Notes under the pieces: model-generated
Seen by the model: the letters and a program-made list of their open reading frames with translations, nothing else
What the model was told of the DNA's origin: nothing
The model's database searches: none
Source: Saprospiraceae bacterium
GTDB lineage: Bacteria; Bacteroidota; Bacteroidia; Chitinophagales; Saprospiraceae
Length of the DNA stretch: 64,000 nt
Direction of reading: 5' to 3'
Assembly: GCA_016709995.1 (NCBI GenBank)
Contig: JADJLQ010000003.1
Location: 310,001-374,000 of the forward strand
Made by a program: the position numbers and the translations under genes
Part shown: positions 52,296-61,399 of the stretch, one piece after another
Layout of the letters: each line of letters begins with the position of its first letter
Position numbering within the stretch: position 1 is the first letter of the stretch

Positions 52296-53711
52296 TTAAG
52301 GCTGATTGGGTGCTTCTGTTTCATCACTGATTTCATGTGGTTCGTGTCCATGGGTGATCTCCTGTAGATATTGGATTTTTAATTGGTCATAAAAAGAATG
52401 TTTGCCGGAGATGGTAGCAAATAGATTGGCGAGGAGTGCTGTCAACATGATATAAAATATAACGGTATGGCTATTGGTCATTTCCAATACCAGGATAGAG
52501 GATGTAAATGGGCTCCTGGTCACTCCGGATAAAAAGCCGGTCATGCCACACAAGATCATTAGATTGGTATCGGAGGAGGATAGGTTAAATAACTCAGCAA
52601 ATAAAGCACCTATGCTTGCCCCGGCACTCAGGGAAGGTGCAAAAATGCCCCCGGCTGCTCCCGTGGTAAATGATAGAATAGGCCCGACAATCCGTACGAT
52701 AGGCAGATACCAGCTCACAGACTTGTGGTCTGTAAATAGGGTAGAGATCATGAGTTCCTTTCCAGAACCAAATGCCCCTCTCTCCAGAAATATAGCTGTG
52801 GCTGCCAATATCAAACCACATATGATCACATATAATATTTTGTGAGATCTTTTCTTGAGTTGCTGCTTTTTTTTGAAGACAGATAAAATAATATGGCCCA
52901 TTCCATTGCCAGCATAACCCGTGACCAGCGCAAGTGGAATGACCATGACTAACAACCAAAAGGAGAGATTTTTTAAATCTGGATACCCCAGGTATAAATA
53001 GGGACCTAAAAAGTTTAACGCGGTAAGTCCCGCTATAATCACACCAGTAAGCAAGGCTGATCTAAAAAGGCTAAAATGTGTTTTGGTAAGTTCTTCTATG
53101 GCAAAAACGATACCGCCCAATGGTGTATTAAATGCAGCTGCCAATCCGGAGGCAGCTCCTGTCACCAGCATATTTCTTTTTGAAATTTTGGGATACCATT
53201 CTGGTAATAGATCGTTGATTTTTTTGAATATAGCCGCTGATATCTGGATGGTTGGTCCTTCGCGGCCGATGGCTCCTCCTCCAAGTACCATGATCAGGCT
53301 TGAACATATTTTGATAAAAAGTATACGAAGACTTAGTAAGTGGTCAATAAGGATATTTTGTTTCGGGTTGGCGAGTTCAATAGCAGCGGTCACTTGTGGT
53401 ATACCACTACCCCTGGCATAAGGGGCATACTTGACTACCAGCCACCAGGCCAAGACAAAACAAGCAGGAGTGACTACAAAAAACGCCCATTTAAATTGAT
53501 CGAAAAGTAAGTGAGTCCCGGCTTCTGCCAAAGAAAATAACTTGGCATACAGTACGGCTAGTCCTCCGGATAGCAGAGCACCCAACCAGAATGGCAGGGC
53601 ATTGAGCAAATTCTTCTTTAATCGTTCATTATCTACTACATCAAATTTGGATTTTACAAGGATCTTGGTCTTTTCAAATAGGATGATAGCTTTTTCTAAT
53701 AATCGCATCAA
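52296..53711 (-). CDS. ClC-family chloride channel/transporter
   Basis: 471 residues, with the ~11-12 membrane segments of bacterial ClC proteins. The anion-pathway signatures are present: GSGIPQV, GREGPTIQ (whose Glu is the gating glutamate), and GGIFAPSLSAGA. There is no C-terminal CBS pair. It lies in the inner membrane and probably exchanges Cl- for H+ or passes Cl-. The exchanger-specific internal proton glutamate was not located, so channel versus antiporter is open. Confidence 0.9.
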   Translation of the reverse strand: MMRLLEKAIILFEKTKILVKSKFDVVDNERLKKNLLNALPFWLGALLSGGLAVLYAKLFSLAEAGTHLLFDQFKWAFFVVTPACFVLAWWLVVKYAPYARGSGIPQVTAAIELANPKQNILIDHLLSLRILFIKICSSLIMVLGGGAIGREGPTIQISAAIFKKINDLLPEWYPKISKRNMLVTGAASGLAAAFNTPLGGIVFAIEELTKTHFSLFRSALLTGVIIAGLTALNFLGPYLYLGYPDLKNLSFWLLVMVIPLALVTGYAGNGMGHIILSVFKKKQQLKKRSHKILYVIICGLILAATAIFLERGAFGSGKELMISTLFTDHKSVSWYLPIVRIVGPILSFTTGAAGGIFAPSLSAGASIGALFAELFNLSSSDTNLMILCGMTGFLSGVTRSPFTSSILVLEMTNSHTVIFYIMLTALLANLFATISGKHSFYDQLKIQYLQEITHGHEPHEISDETEAPNQP

Positions 53712-53848
53712 GATAAATTGATCTTATGGTATAGATGAAGACGCAAAAATAGCTTAAAGAACTTAGACCTTTTTTATCAGACTTGTTTTCTACTTGAAAT
53801 GCAATACTCCCCAGGCTAAAAGGTCACCTGTATGCCAGGCTAAAGAAT

Positions 53849-55207
53849 TTATTTCTTCTTAAACTTATCCCCTCTGGTCTTAGGCTTTTTATATTTCCTG
53901 GCGATTTCAAATTTATAAGATCCTCCAAGATTAGTTTTGACATTTTTCTTTTTCTTTTCATGAAACCCCGGTTTGAGGAGTTTTTCGTCATGGCGAAAAG
54001 AGACAGGGGTGTCGAAAGCCCTGGGCCTTTCGTCTGGGGTGAGTTCTTTTGAGATTTCTACTGCCGGAGGCATCTCCATCAATTCGATTTTGTGGGACAT
54101 CAGTTTTTCGATTTCTGTTTTTGCAGCTTCCTCTTTATCTGTATAAAACAAGATTGATTTGCCTTGTTTCTCAGCACGCCCGGATCTACCTATCCGATGT
54201 ATATAATTTTCCGGAAAATTGGGTGTGTCAAAACTGATCACATGACTAATGGTTTCGAGGTCCAGGCCACGCGCCATCACATCGGTGGTGATCAATATTC
54301 GATGCATACCGTTATCAAATAGCCTGATGGCGGCTATTCTGTTATTTTGGGATCGATCAGTATGAATGAAGCCCATTTCCGAAGCATAGGTCTCTTCCAG
54401 TGCCGCGTATAATAACTCTACATTTTTTTTGCCAGTCACAAAGACCAATACCTTCCTGAATTCTTTTTTATCTTCAAGAAGTTGTCGTAATAAATTGGCT
54501 TTGGTGTAAAAATTAGCGACATGATAACATTGTTGCTGAATGTTTTCTAATCTTGTTCCACTCAGAGCGATTGATATTTTTTCAGGAGCAATAAAATAAT
54601 TATCTATTAATGCTTCTACCTCATCTGTCATGGTCGCAGAAAACATAATATTTTGTCTCCTTTCCGGCATCAGTTCGAAGATATTGCTTAGTTGAAATCG
54701 AAATCCAAGGTCCAGCATGACATCGACCTCATCGATCACCAATTTTTTTATTTCGTTTAACTTGACTGCTTTAGACAGAGCCAGATCATACAACCTGCCG
54801 GGAGTCGCTACCAGGATGTCCATCCCTTTCGCAACGGCTATTTTTTGCGTAGATATATTAGTACCACCATAGACGCCCAACACCCTGACTTGCATATATT
54901 TTGCATAGGCATTGATTTGTTGTACCACCTGGATCACTAACTCACGGGTAGGTACCAGGATCAATATTTTTGGATGGACCAGCTTTGAAAACTTCAGATC
55001 ACGCAATAAGGGTAGCATATAGGCCAAGGTCTTACCAGTACCGGTCTGTGCTATACCTACCATATTCTTTCCAGCCAGGATCACCGGATATGACTTTACT
55101 TGTATTGGCGTCGGTTTTTCAAAACCAAGATCAACCATTGCATTCGCTAAAGGTTTGGGAAGGTTAAGATCTGCGAATGTATTCATAGGATTAGGATTGG
55201 ACTGCAA
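53849..55207 (-). CDS. DEAD-box-type ATP-dependent RNA helicase (RhlE-like) with DEVD motif II
   Basis: 452 residues; Met 8 (MNTFADLNL) is the more likely start because the Q-motif phenylalanine follows at normal spacing. Motifs in order: GFEKPTPIQ (Q), AQTGTGKT (I), PTREL (Ia), ATPGRL (Ib), VIDEVDVMLDLGF (II, DEVD where DEAD is the rule), FSATM (III), VFVTGKKN (IV), TDVMARGLD (V) and HRIGRSGR (VI). A basic Lys-rich tail ends the protein, as in RhlE/DbpA-like helicases that remodel rRNA or mRNA. The Ala-to-Val change keeps the catalytic Asp-Glu, so it should still be active. Confidence 0.9.
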   Translation of the reverse strand: MQSNPNPMNTFADLNLPKPLANAMVDLGFEKPTPIQVKSYPVILAGKNMVGIAQTGTGKTLAYMLPLLRDLKFSKLVHPKILILVPTRELVIQVVQQINAYAKYMQVRVLGVYGGTNISTQKIAVAKGMDILVATPGRLYDLALSKAVKLNEIKKLVIDEVDVMLDLGFRFQLSNIFELMPERRQNIMFSATMTDEVEALIDNYFIAPEKISIALSGTRLENIQQQCYHVANFYTKANLLRQLLEDKKEFRKVLVFVTGKKNVELLYAALEETYASEMGFIHTDRSQNNRIAAIRLFDNGMHRILITTDVMARGLDLETISHVISFDTPNFPENYIHRIGRSGRAEKQGKSILFYTDKEEAAKTEIEKLMSHKIELMEMPPAVEISKELTPDERPRAFDTPVSFRHDEKLLKPGFHEKKKKNVKTNLGGSYKFEIARKYKKPKTRGDKFKKK

Positions 55208-55516
55208 AAATCGTCAGTATTAACGAGATATTGAAATAAAGCAAGAAGTTGGGGTTAAGTCCAGAAGCAACCTACGAGGTTTGCCGCCCTGCTTTGCGTG
55301 CAGATCAACTTGTAGGTTTGCTTCTGCCGTTCGAGGTTTGCTGCTGTCCGACCGCTTTCTGATATCTTTGTTGAATTGCTTCCTACCGATGTGCTTCGCC
55401 TTATGGCTTTTCGCGCAGATAACCCTATCCGCCGCTGTGCAGACCTGTAGGATTGCCTCTGCCTTGCAATCCAATTTCCCAAAACTCTAACATCCTCACA
55501 CTATCTTTGTTTTCAT
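55208..55516. repeat. Intergenic region with two degenerate copies of a GC-rich interspersed repeat
   Basis: 309 bases between divergent genes. CGAGGTTTGC occurs at 55275 and 55332, and an 18-mer beginning TGTAGGTTTG at 55311 recurs at 55446 with 2 mismatches. GCTTTGCGTGCAGAT (55291) resembles GCTTTTCGCGCAGAT (55406). The composition is clearly more GC-rich than other spacers. Frames through it on the minus strand (55220-55482) give repeated Ala-Glu-Ala-rich peptides but look spurious. Probably a small interspersed repeat family rather than a gene. Confidence 0.5.
55502..55509 (+). promoter_or_regulatory. -7 element (TATCTTTG) just before rluF
   Basis: TATCTTTG matches TAnnTTTG and ends only 7 bases before the rluF ATG at 55517, so transcription would begin at or next to the start codon, giving a leaderless or very short-leader mRNA. 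Confidence 0.5.
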
Positions 55517-56254
55517 ATGGAAATCAGTCTTAATAAATACATCAGCAACAGCGGGTATTGTAGCCGAAGAGAGGCAGACAGATATATTGAACAAGGCCGT
55601 GTCACCGTCAATGGTCAGGATGCCACCAAAGGAAATAGAGTCTCTGAAGGTGACGAAGTAAGGGTGGATGGTGAGCCGATCAGGAAAAAGAAGGAGCGGA
55701 TTTACCTGGCGCTACACAAACCAAAGGGGATCACCTGTACCACTGATGTCAAAGACAAATCCAATATCGTAGACTATGTCAATTTTAAAACCAGGATCTT
55801 TCCAATCGGCAGACTGGACAAACGAAGTGAAGGACTGATTTTTTTAACCAACGATGGAGATATAGTCAATAAAATACTGAGGGCTGGCAATAATCACGAA
55901 AAAGAATACATTGTCACTGTGGATAAACCCATCACTCCGGAATTTATCCAGCACATGCGCAATGGAGTTAGGATATTGGGGATCTACACAAAGAAATGTT
56001 TTGTCAAACAAGAGACTGATACCCGATTTAGAATCATCCTGGTACAAGGACTCAATCGCCAGATACGCAGAATGTGCGAAGTGCTTGGGTACAATGTACA
56101 ATCATTGAAAAGGATTCGTATTATGAGTATGACATTGACTGGAATTCCTCCTGGCAAGTGGCGTTATTTTACCCCAGCAGAAATCAATACAATCAATCTT
56201 ATGTTGGTAGGCAGCAGCAAGACTGCTGAGGGAGATGAAGGGATGGATGAATAA
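55517..56254 (+). CDS. rluF: 23S rRNA pseudouridine synthase RluF (RsuA/RluB/E/F family)
   Basis: 245 residues. An N-terminal S4 RNA-binding domain (SLNKYISNSGYCSRREADRY ... VTVNGQ) is followed by the RsuA-type catalytic domain: ALHKPKGITCT, the catalytic Asp in GRLDKRSEGL, LTNDGD, and the C-terminal GLNRQIRRMCEVLGY with LKRIRI. RluF modifies a uridine (2604, E. coli numbering) in the 23S rRNA peptidyl-transferase region; close relatives act at 2605 or 2457, so the exact site is inferred. It is monocistronic, with a promoter box almost touching the start codon. Confidence 0.88.
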   Translation: MEISLNKYISNSGYCSRREADRYIEQGRVTVNGQDATKGNRVSEGDEVRVDGEPIRKKKERIYLALHKPKGITCTTDVKDKSNIVDYVNFKTRIFPIGRLDKRSEGLIFLTNDGDIVNKILRAGNNHEKEYIVTVDKPITPEFIQHMRNGVRILGIYTKKCFVKQETDTRFRIILVQGLNRQIRRMCEVLGYNVQSLKRIRIMSMTLTGIPPGKWRYFTPAEINTINLMLVGSSKTAEGDEGMDE

Positions 56255-56280
56255 ACTATTACACCCGACCCTAATCTTCA

Positions 56281-56313
56281 AACAAAAACAGCCGACCCTT
56301 GCGGATCGGCTGT
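56281..56313 (-). terminator. Terminator of the second susC-susD unit
   Basis: ACAGCCGA (56288-56295) pairs with TCGGCTGT (56306-56313). On the minus strand the stem is followed by TTTTTGTT. It lies 33 bases past the susD stop, in the spacer to the convergent rluF gene. Confidence 0.85.
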
Positions 56314-56345
56314 CACAATTTACGGAATTCGTTTATTCAGATTTT

Positions 56346-57863
56346 TTATTTATGCCACCATACTTTTGTATCCAGGTCATCAGCACCTTGTCTGGCTATA
56401 GCAGCTTGAACATTGGTACTATTGACTGAAATTTCAGAATTGGGATAGGTCAATCTATTGATGAAATTTCCTTTGATCGCTTTTCCAGGAAAAGGATTTG
56501 GTGCCAGAGCAGGAAATCCACTTCTCCTAAAATTGGCAAATGCTTCCGGTCCATTGAGGAAAGAAGATACCCAATATTGAGTATTGATCTGTTCTAACCC
56601 TTTTGCCGCATCATACGGATTGGCTGCAAGATAGGCATCTATAGCACTGGCAGCGATGGCAGAGCCAGCGTCATGAGCAGCAGCCTCTTCCATATTGGCT
56701 TTGATACCATTTTTGAATGCATCTGCAGCCGATCCTGAGGTCCAACCCCTCTGAATAGCTTCAGCCAATAATAACGAAGTTTGAGAATAAGTCACCAAAA
56801 ACATCGGTGCAGTATTTTTGCCAAATCTAAACCGATCACACTGACTATAGTCATAAAAACTTGCCAGGCCATCTGCCGCGACCGCTGTTTTGATCGAATT
56901 GTTGTCATATCCAAATGGCATGCCTATTTGCACAGATGGATCCGTAACAGACTTGGCAGCGGTTTGCTCAGGACCTGACTTGGCTCCGACATAACGATTG
57001 GCTATAGCCTTTAAACGAGGATCATTGTTGTTTTTAAGATAGTCTACAAAGGGTTTACCCAGGTAGGCGTTATTGGCTTCTGTAGAGTTCATCCACTGTC
57101 CACAAGCGTTGGTATAGTTAGGATCGTGCTTGATAAAAGCATTGTCTGCATTGGAAGTCATTATGCCCCCCGCAATCGCTTTTTGTACTGTTGATTGGGC
57201 AAGCCCTGCATCAGCCTTGACTAATCTCAAACCCGCACGGAGTAGCAGTGAATTGCCAAATTTTCGCCATTTGGCTATATCACCTCCAAACAATACATCA
57301 GCAGTCTCTATGGTCTTGCTGGCATCTAAGGCAGCACTGGCTTCCGTCAATTCTTTGATGATATCACTATATATGGCTTGCTGTGCATCATATACTGGCG
57401 AAGCAATCTGTTCTATATAGCCTTTACCTGCTTCAAAATAAGGGACATCTCCATAAGTGTCTGTCAATACCATAAAAGCAAACGCTTGGAGTATTCTGGC
57501 CATATTACGAAGGTTGCTTCGATTAGGCAGTTCGGCAGTTTGGTTGATTACATCTTTTGTGTACCGGATGACTGATCGATAGTAGCGTTGCCAGTTGGCA
57601 GCAGTGGCATCACGGTTGTCTTGATTAAAATTGGCACCAGTCAATACGCCAGAATTGGGCGATACCATCTGCTGGACGATTCCTACTTCCAGGATCAATT
57701 GATTGTTAGTAAAAGAAGTATTAATTACCGCATTGTTGAGTATAAATGCCGGATTGATAGCCGTAGCTGCCGTCTTATTGATATTAAGATCATCAAATCC
57801 TTTGTCACAAGAGACTGCAATTAATGTAAATATGAGTAAGATATATTTTATTGAATTTTTCAT
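56346..57863 (-). CDS. SusD/RagB-family lipoprotein (SusD-like_2 type)
   Basis: 505 residues, lipobox IAVSC near residue 19. FDDLNINKTAATAINPAFIL, NMARILQAFAFMVLTDTYGD, LFGGDIAKWRKFGNSLLLRA, LLLAEAIQRGW and the end FRRSGFPALAPNPF are the hallmarks of the SusD-like_2 branch, often linked to uptake of peptides or other nutrients rather than starch-like glycans. It lies 13 bases downstream of the broken SusC on the minus strand, so its intended partner is now truncated. Confidence 0.92.
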   Translation of the reverse strand: MKNSIKYILLIFTLIAVSCDKGFDDLNINKTAATAINPAFILNNAVINTSFTNNQLILEVGIVQQMVSPNSGVLTGANFNQDNRDATAANWQRYYRSVIRYTKDVINQTAELPNRSNLRNMARILQAFAFMVLTDTYGDVPYFEAGKGYIEQIASPVYDAQQAIYSDIIKELTEASAALDASKTIETADVLFGGDIAKWRKFGNSLLLRAGLRLVKADAGLAQSTVQKAIAGGIMTSNADNAFIKHDPNYTNACGQWMNSTEANNAYLGKPFVDYLKNNNDPRLKAIANRYVGAKSGPEQTAAKSVTDPSVQIGMPFGYDNNSIKTAVAADGLASFYDYSQCDRFRFGKNTAPMFLVTYSQTSLLLAEAIQRGWTSGSAADAFKNGIKANMEEAAAHDAGSAIAASAIDAYLAANPYDAAKGLEQINTQYWVSSFLNGPEAFANFRRSGFPALAPNPFPGKAIKGNFINRLTYPNSEISVNSTNVQAAIARQGADDLDTKVWWHK

Positions 57864-57876
57864 GTCAGTCTGATTT

Positions 57877-60800
57877 TTAGAATTTTACATTGAGGTTAAA
57901 GCCTATACTCCTGGTGGTAGGTAAGCCGGTAGATTCCATGCCAACCAAATTGTCAGAGGAATAGCCAAATGATTCTGGATCAATATTGGGTACCCATTTT
58001 TTGAGCATCAATACATTATTGGCGACAAGACTCAGCTTCATGCCTTTGATAGGGGACGAACCCGGTAGGAGATGGGCCAGGTCATATCCTGCGGTGATCT
58101 GGCGGAGTTTCCAATAACCACCATTATATACTATTGGTTCGATCAAAGCCAGTGATCGTACTACTTCCCAATACGGTTGAATATTGGCTTTTACAGTATT
58201 CGGTTCACCTTTATCATTAACACCAACACCGATGATACCTTCACGACCAGCCAATGTTTGTTTGTGCAAACCGTGTCTGGTAAGATTAAAATTAGTGCCA
58301 GAGAGCATCATATTGCCCAATTTAAAGTCTATCAGAAAAGAAACGGAAAGGTCCTTATATTTAAATCCATTGTTGATACCACCTGTCCATTTTGGCAGGG
58401 CAGATCCAAAGGAGATCAGATCGGAAGTCCTTTGAGCAATTCCATTGCCACCAAAAACTATTCTTCCCTGTGCATCTCTTTTATATCCAAATCCATAGAT
58501 CTGACCCATTTCATTTCCTCTCCGACTACCTGCCTCAGCTCGCCATTGAACACGTGTGTGCCTACAGTGATGCGTTCGCCAGGTGTTTCTGTGAGCAGTT
58601 TGAGCACTTTGGTTTTATTATAAGAACCGTTAAAAGTAATATCCCATTGGAATGATCCACTTTTGACAGGAACCAGATTGACCAACATTTCTGTACCGTT
58701 GGTACGACTTCTACCGCTGTTGATAAGTGTGTTGGTGTAACCTGAAGCATCTGAAGTTTGAGCGGAGACAATTTGATCTTCAGTGATTTTTTGATATACT
58801 GCAAAGTCTAAGCCGACCCTGTTATTAAACATTTTTAATTCAAGACCAATCTCTTTCTCAGAAGCCCGCATTGGCTTTAGGTTGGCATTGGGCAAAGTCA
58901 GACTGGAAGGTCCTGCCACAGGCTGTGCTGCTCCGGAAGGATTGGGAAACAGGTTGCCATTGACGGAGTAAAATTGGTTATTGGAATAGGGAGATACATC
59001 CGTATCACTCCCTACCTCTGCATATGCTGCCCTGATCTTACCAAAAGTCAACCAGGATGGTAGATTACCCATAGCTTCTGAGAATACAAAACTACCTGAT
59101 ACAGAAGGGTATAGGATACTCCTATTAGCAGGAGAAAGGGTCGAAAACCAATCATTTCGTAAGGTACCATTGATGTAAAGAAAAGTTTTGTATGACAACT
59201 CTGCTGATCCATAAACTGAGTTGACCGCCCGCTCTGACAAGCCGTAAATTGGATCTTTTACTCTACCATTGCCAACGGTATAGAGCCCACGCACTATAAA
59301 GTCAGTGACCTGGGTACTATTGAGATCCGAGCGTCGATACATTTGATTGCCTCCTGCGTTTATATCGATTCCGAAATTGCCAAATTTCCTGTTGGCAGCA
59401 ATCAAAATATCAGCATTTGTCTCCCTGAATCTTCTGGATTCCTGGGTATATACACCATTGACGAATCCTGCCGGAGCGGTAGCCAGAGAAGCCTGACCAG
59501 TCGGAAAATTGTTATAATCCTGATCACGTGACCAATAGTCTTGTCCTACACGGCCTTGTACGTATAGCCAGGGAAGAATATCGTACTTCAAATTGAGGTT
59601 CCCAAATAACCTGTCCCTCCGAATATTTTGAAACTGTTCTGCAAGGGTAAAATATGGATTGGTTCTATTCCTGAACCTGGAGTATACATATTCATTGCCG
59701 TCGGCATCGTATTTGTTTTCATCCAGAACACTAAGAGGCATTGAATTGGCCAGGTTATAGATGGTAGTAGGGATTGAATTGTCCTGGTTGGCAATATTGG
59801 GAGGATTTCTGTTGTATTCTTTGGAATAATTGGCCGTACCTGTAAAACTAAGCTTCGAAGAGAGATCATAAGCAAATCCCATATTGAAAGTTTTACGATT
59901 AAATGTATTGTTAGGGACGATACCATTGTTGTCATTATTGGCAAAGGACAGGTTGAACCCACCTTTGTCTCCTCCTGATGACAAGGTCACTGTATTGGCA
60001 AAGTTTGAGCCATTTCTATAAAAATCCCTGATTCTGTTATATACTGGTTCATAAGGGACGGTCACACCACCAAACAAAACCTGGGTCATACCGGGTGCAA
60101 ATTTTTCGCCAAATGACCATTGGCCAGAAGTTGGATTTGGACTAGTCGGTCGGACACCGTTTTCACCCTGGCCATATTCATATTGAAAGTCTGTAAAGTC
60201 CAGTGGGGTTTCATTGGTATAGTTGGTGTTAAAAGTTACACCAATACCTTTGCCTGTACCTCTGGTTTTGGTGGTGATCATGATGACCCCATCTTTAGCG
60301 CGGGATCCATAAAGCGCTGCCGCCGTAGCACCTTTTAATATGGTCATACTTTCGATGTCGTCTGGATTGATACTTGACAATCCATCTCCTCCGTCAGAGG
60401 TGTTTCCGCCGCCGCGCACGCCAATAGAATTATCAGAAGATGCGTTTCCGGGGTTAGTACCAAAATTGCTATTGTCTATTGGAATACCATTGACTACGAT
60501 CAAAGGGTTGTTTTGGCCAGAGATCGAAGATTGACCCCGAATGCGGATTTTGGAGGTCCCGGCGGGTCCAGTCCCCAAAGCAGAGATATTGACCCCGGCT
60601 ATTTTGCCCTGAAGGGTATTTATGAAGTTTGAAGAACGGTTTTCAGTGACAAGTTCTTTGGACACAGTACTGGTGGCGTATCCGAGCTTTTTGGCTTCTT
60701 TACGTATGCCCAGGGCGGTTACGACTATTTCGTCCAGGCTCTCTGCGCTTTCAGACATAGTCACATCCAAAACGGTTTGACTCCCAATAGCTATTTCTTG

Positions 60801-61040
60801 TGTCAGGTAGCCAATGTAGGAGAATATCAAAGTACTTTGTGGTGCTGCTTGGAGGCTAAAATTGCCATCCATGTCGGATACAGTGCCAATATTGGTACCC
60901 TTTACCAATATTGAAACACCAGGTAGAGTTCCACCATCTGATCCGGATTTAATAGTACCGGTGATGGTCTGAGCATGCAGAAATGCTAAGGAGCATATCA
61001 GGATGCAAGTAATCATACATCTAAGTTTATTCATATTCAA
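57877..61040 (-). pseudogene. SusC/RagA-family TonB-linked transporter, broken by a 5-bp tandem duplication
   Basis: Two frames together make one SusC of ~1053 residues: 58458-61040 (860 residues: signal peptide, SGSDGGTLPGVSILVKGT domain, DEIVVTALGIRKEA, plug, most of the barrel) and 57877-58509 (210 residues: last strands, ending NLNVKF). The join is at GEEM/GQIYGFGY. At 58507-58516 the plus strand reads CATTTCATTT; removing one CATTT restores a single frame. As it stands, translation ends 17 residues after the duplication (MKWVRSMD...), removing about a fifth of the barrel, so the product should not fold. ATG 58509 is only the codon at the join, not a true start. Confidence 0.88.
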
Positions 61041-61399
61041 AGTTTTATATTTTCAGGTTTTATTAAAATATAAGGGGTTGCAGAGTTAAATTGTTCATAA
61101 ATATAATCGATTGTAAAGAAACAACATAGCCTTCAAAGTGCATTTTTTTTCTTGTACAATCTAAGAATGTCTTTGATATTGATTTGATAGTAAAATCTAA
61201 GACTTAAATCTTGAATTCAGCACAGGATATTTTTGTATAATATTGAAGTGCCGACATATATTTTGTATATTCAAATTCCTCTGAAAATATTATAATAATG
61301 GCCAAAAATAAGATAAGTTGATAACTGATAACTTAAAGAAGAAATTGAGCAGAAAAGTTAGGCTTGAAGAATTGCACCATCGTGGTGACTTTTACATTG
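61041..61399. other. Intergenic region upstream of the broken susC
   Basis: 359 AT-rich bases. A TATATTTA box on the minus strand near 61100 with a TTG upstream is a possible but imperfect susC promoter. A small CACCA/TGGTG stem (61375-61387) lies just past the end of the FG-GAP gene without a convincing T-run. No coding frame or known RNA was recognised. Confidence 0.45.

Noticed and set aside
52292..52303. Perfect 12-bp palindrome AGCCTTAAGGCT at the convergent tolC/clc stops
   Set aside because: No T-run and no loop, so not a terminator; likely a chance result of the two stop regions overlapping.
55220..55482. Two overlapping minus-strand frames of 75 and 84 residues with Ala/Lys/Arg-rich repeats
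   Set aside because: They follow the interspersed DNA repeat, run in two frames at once and match no protein plan I know.
57877..58509. Independent gene starting at ATG 58509
   Set aside because: Its sequence is the missing C-terminal end of SusC and its Met is the residue at the duplication join, not a true start.
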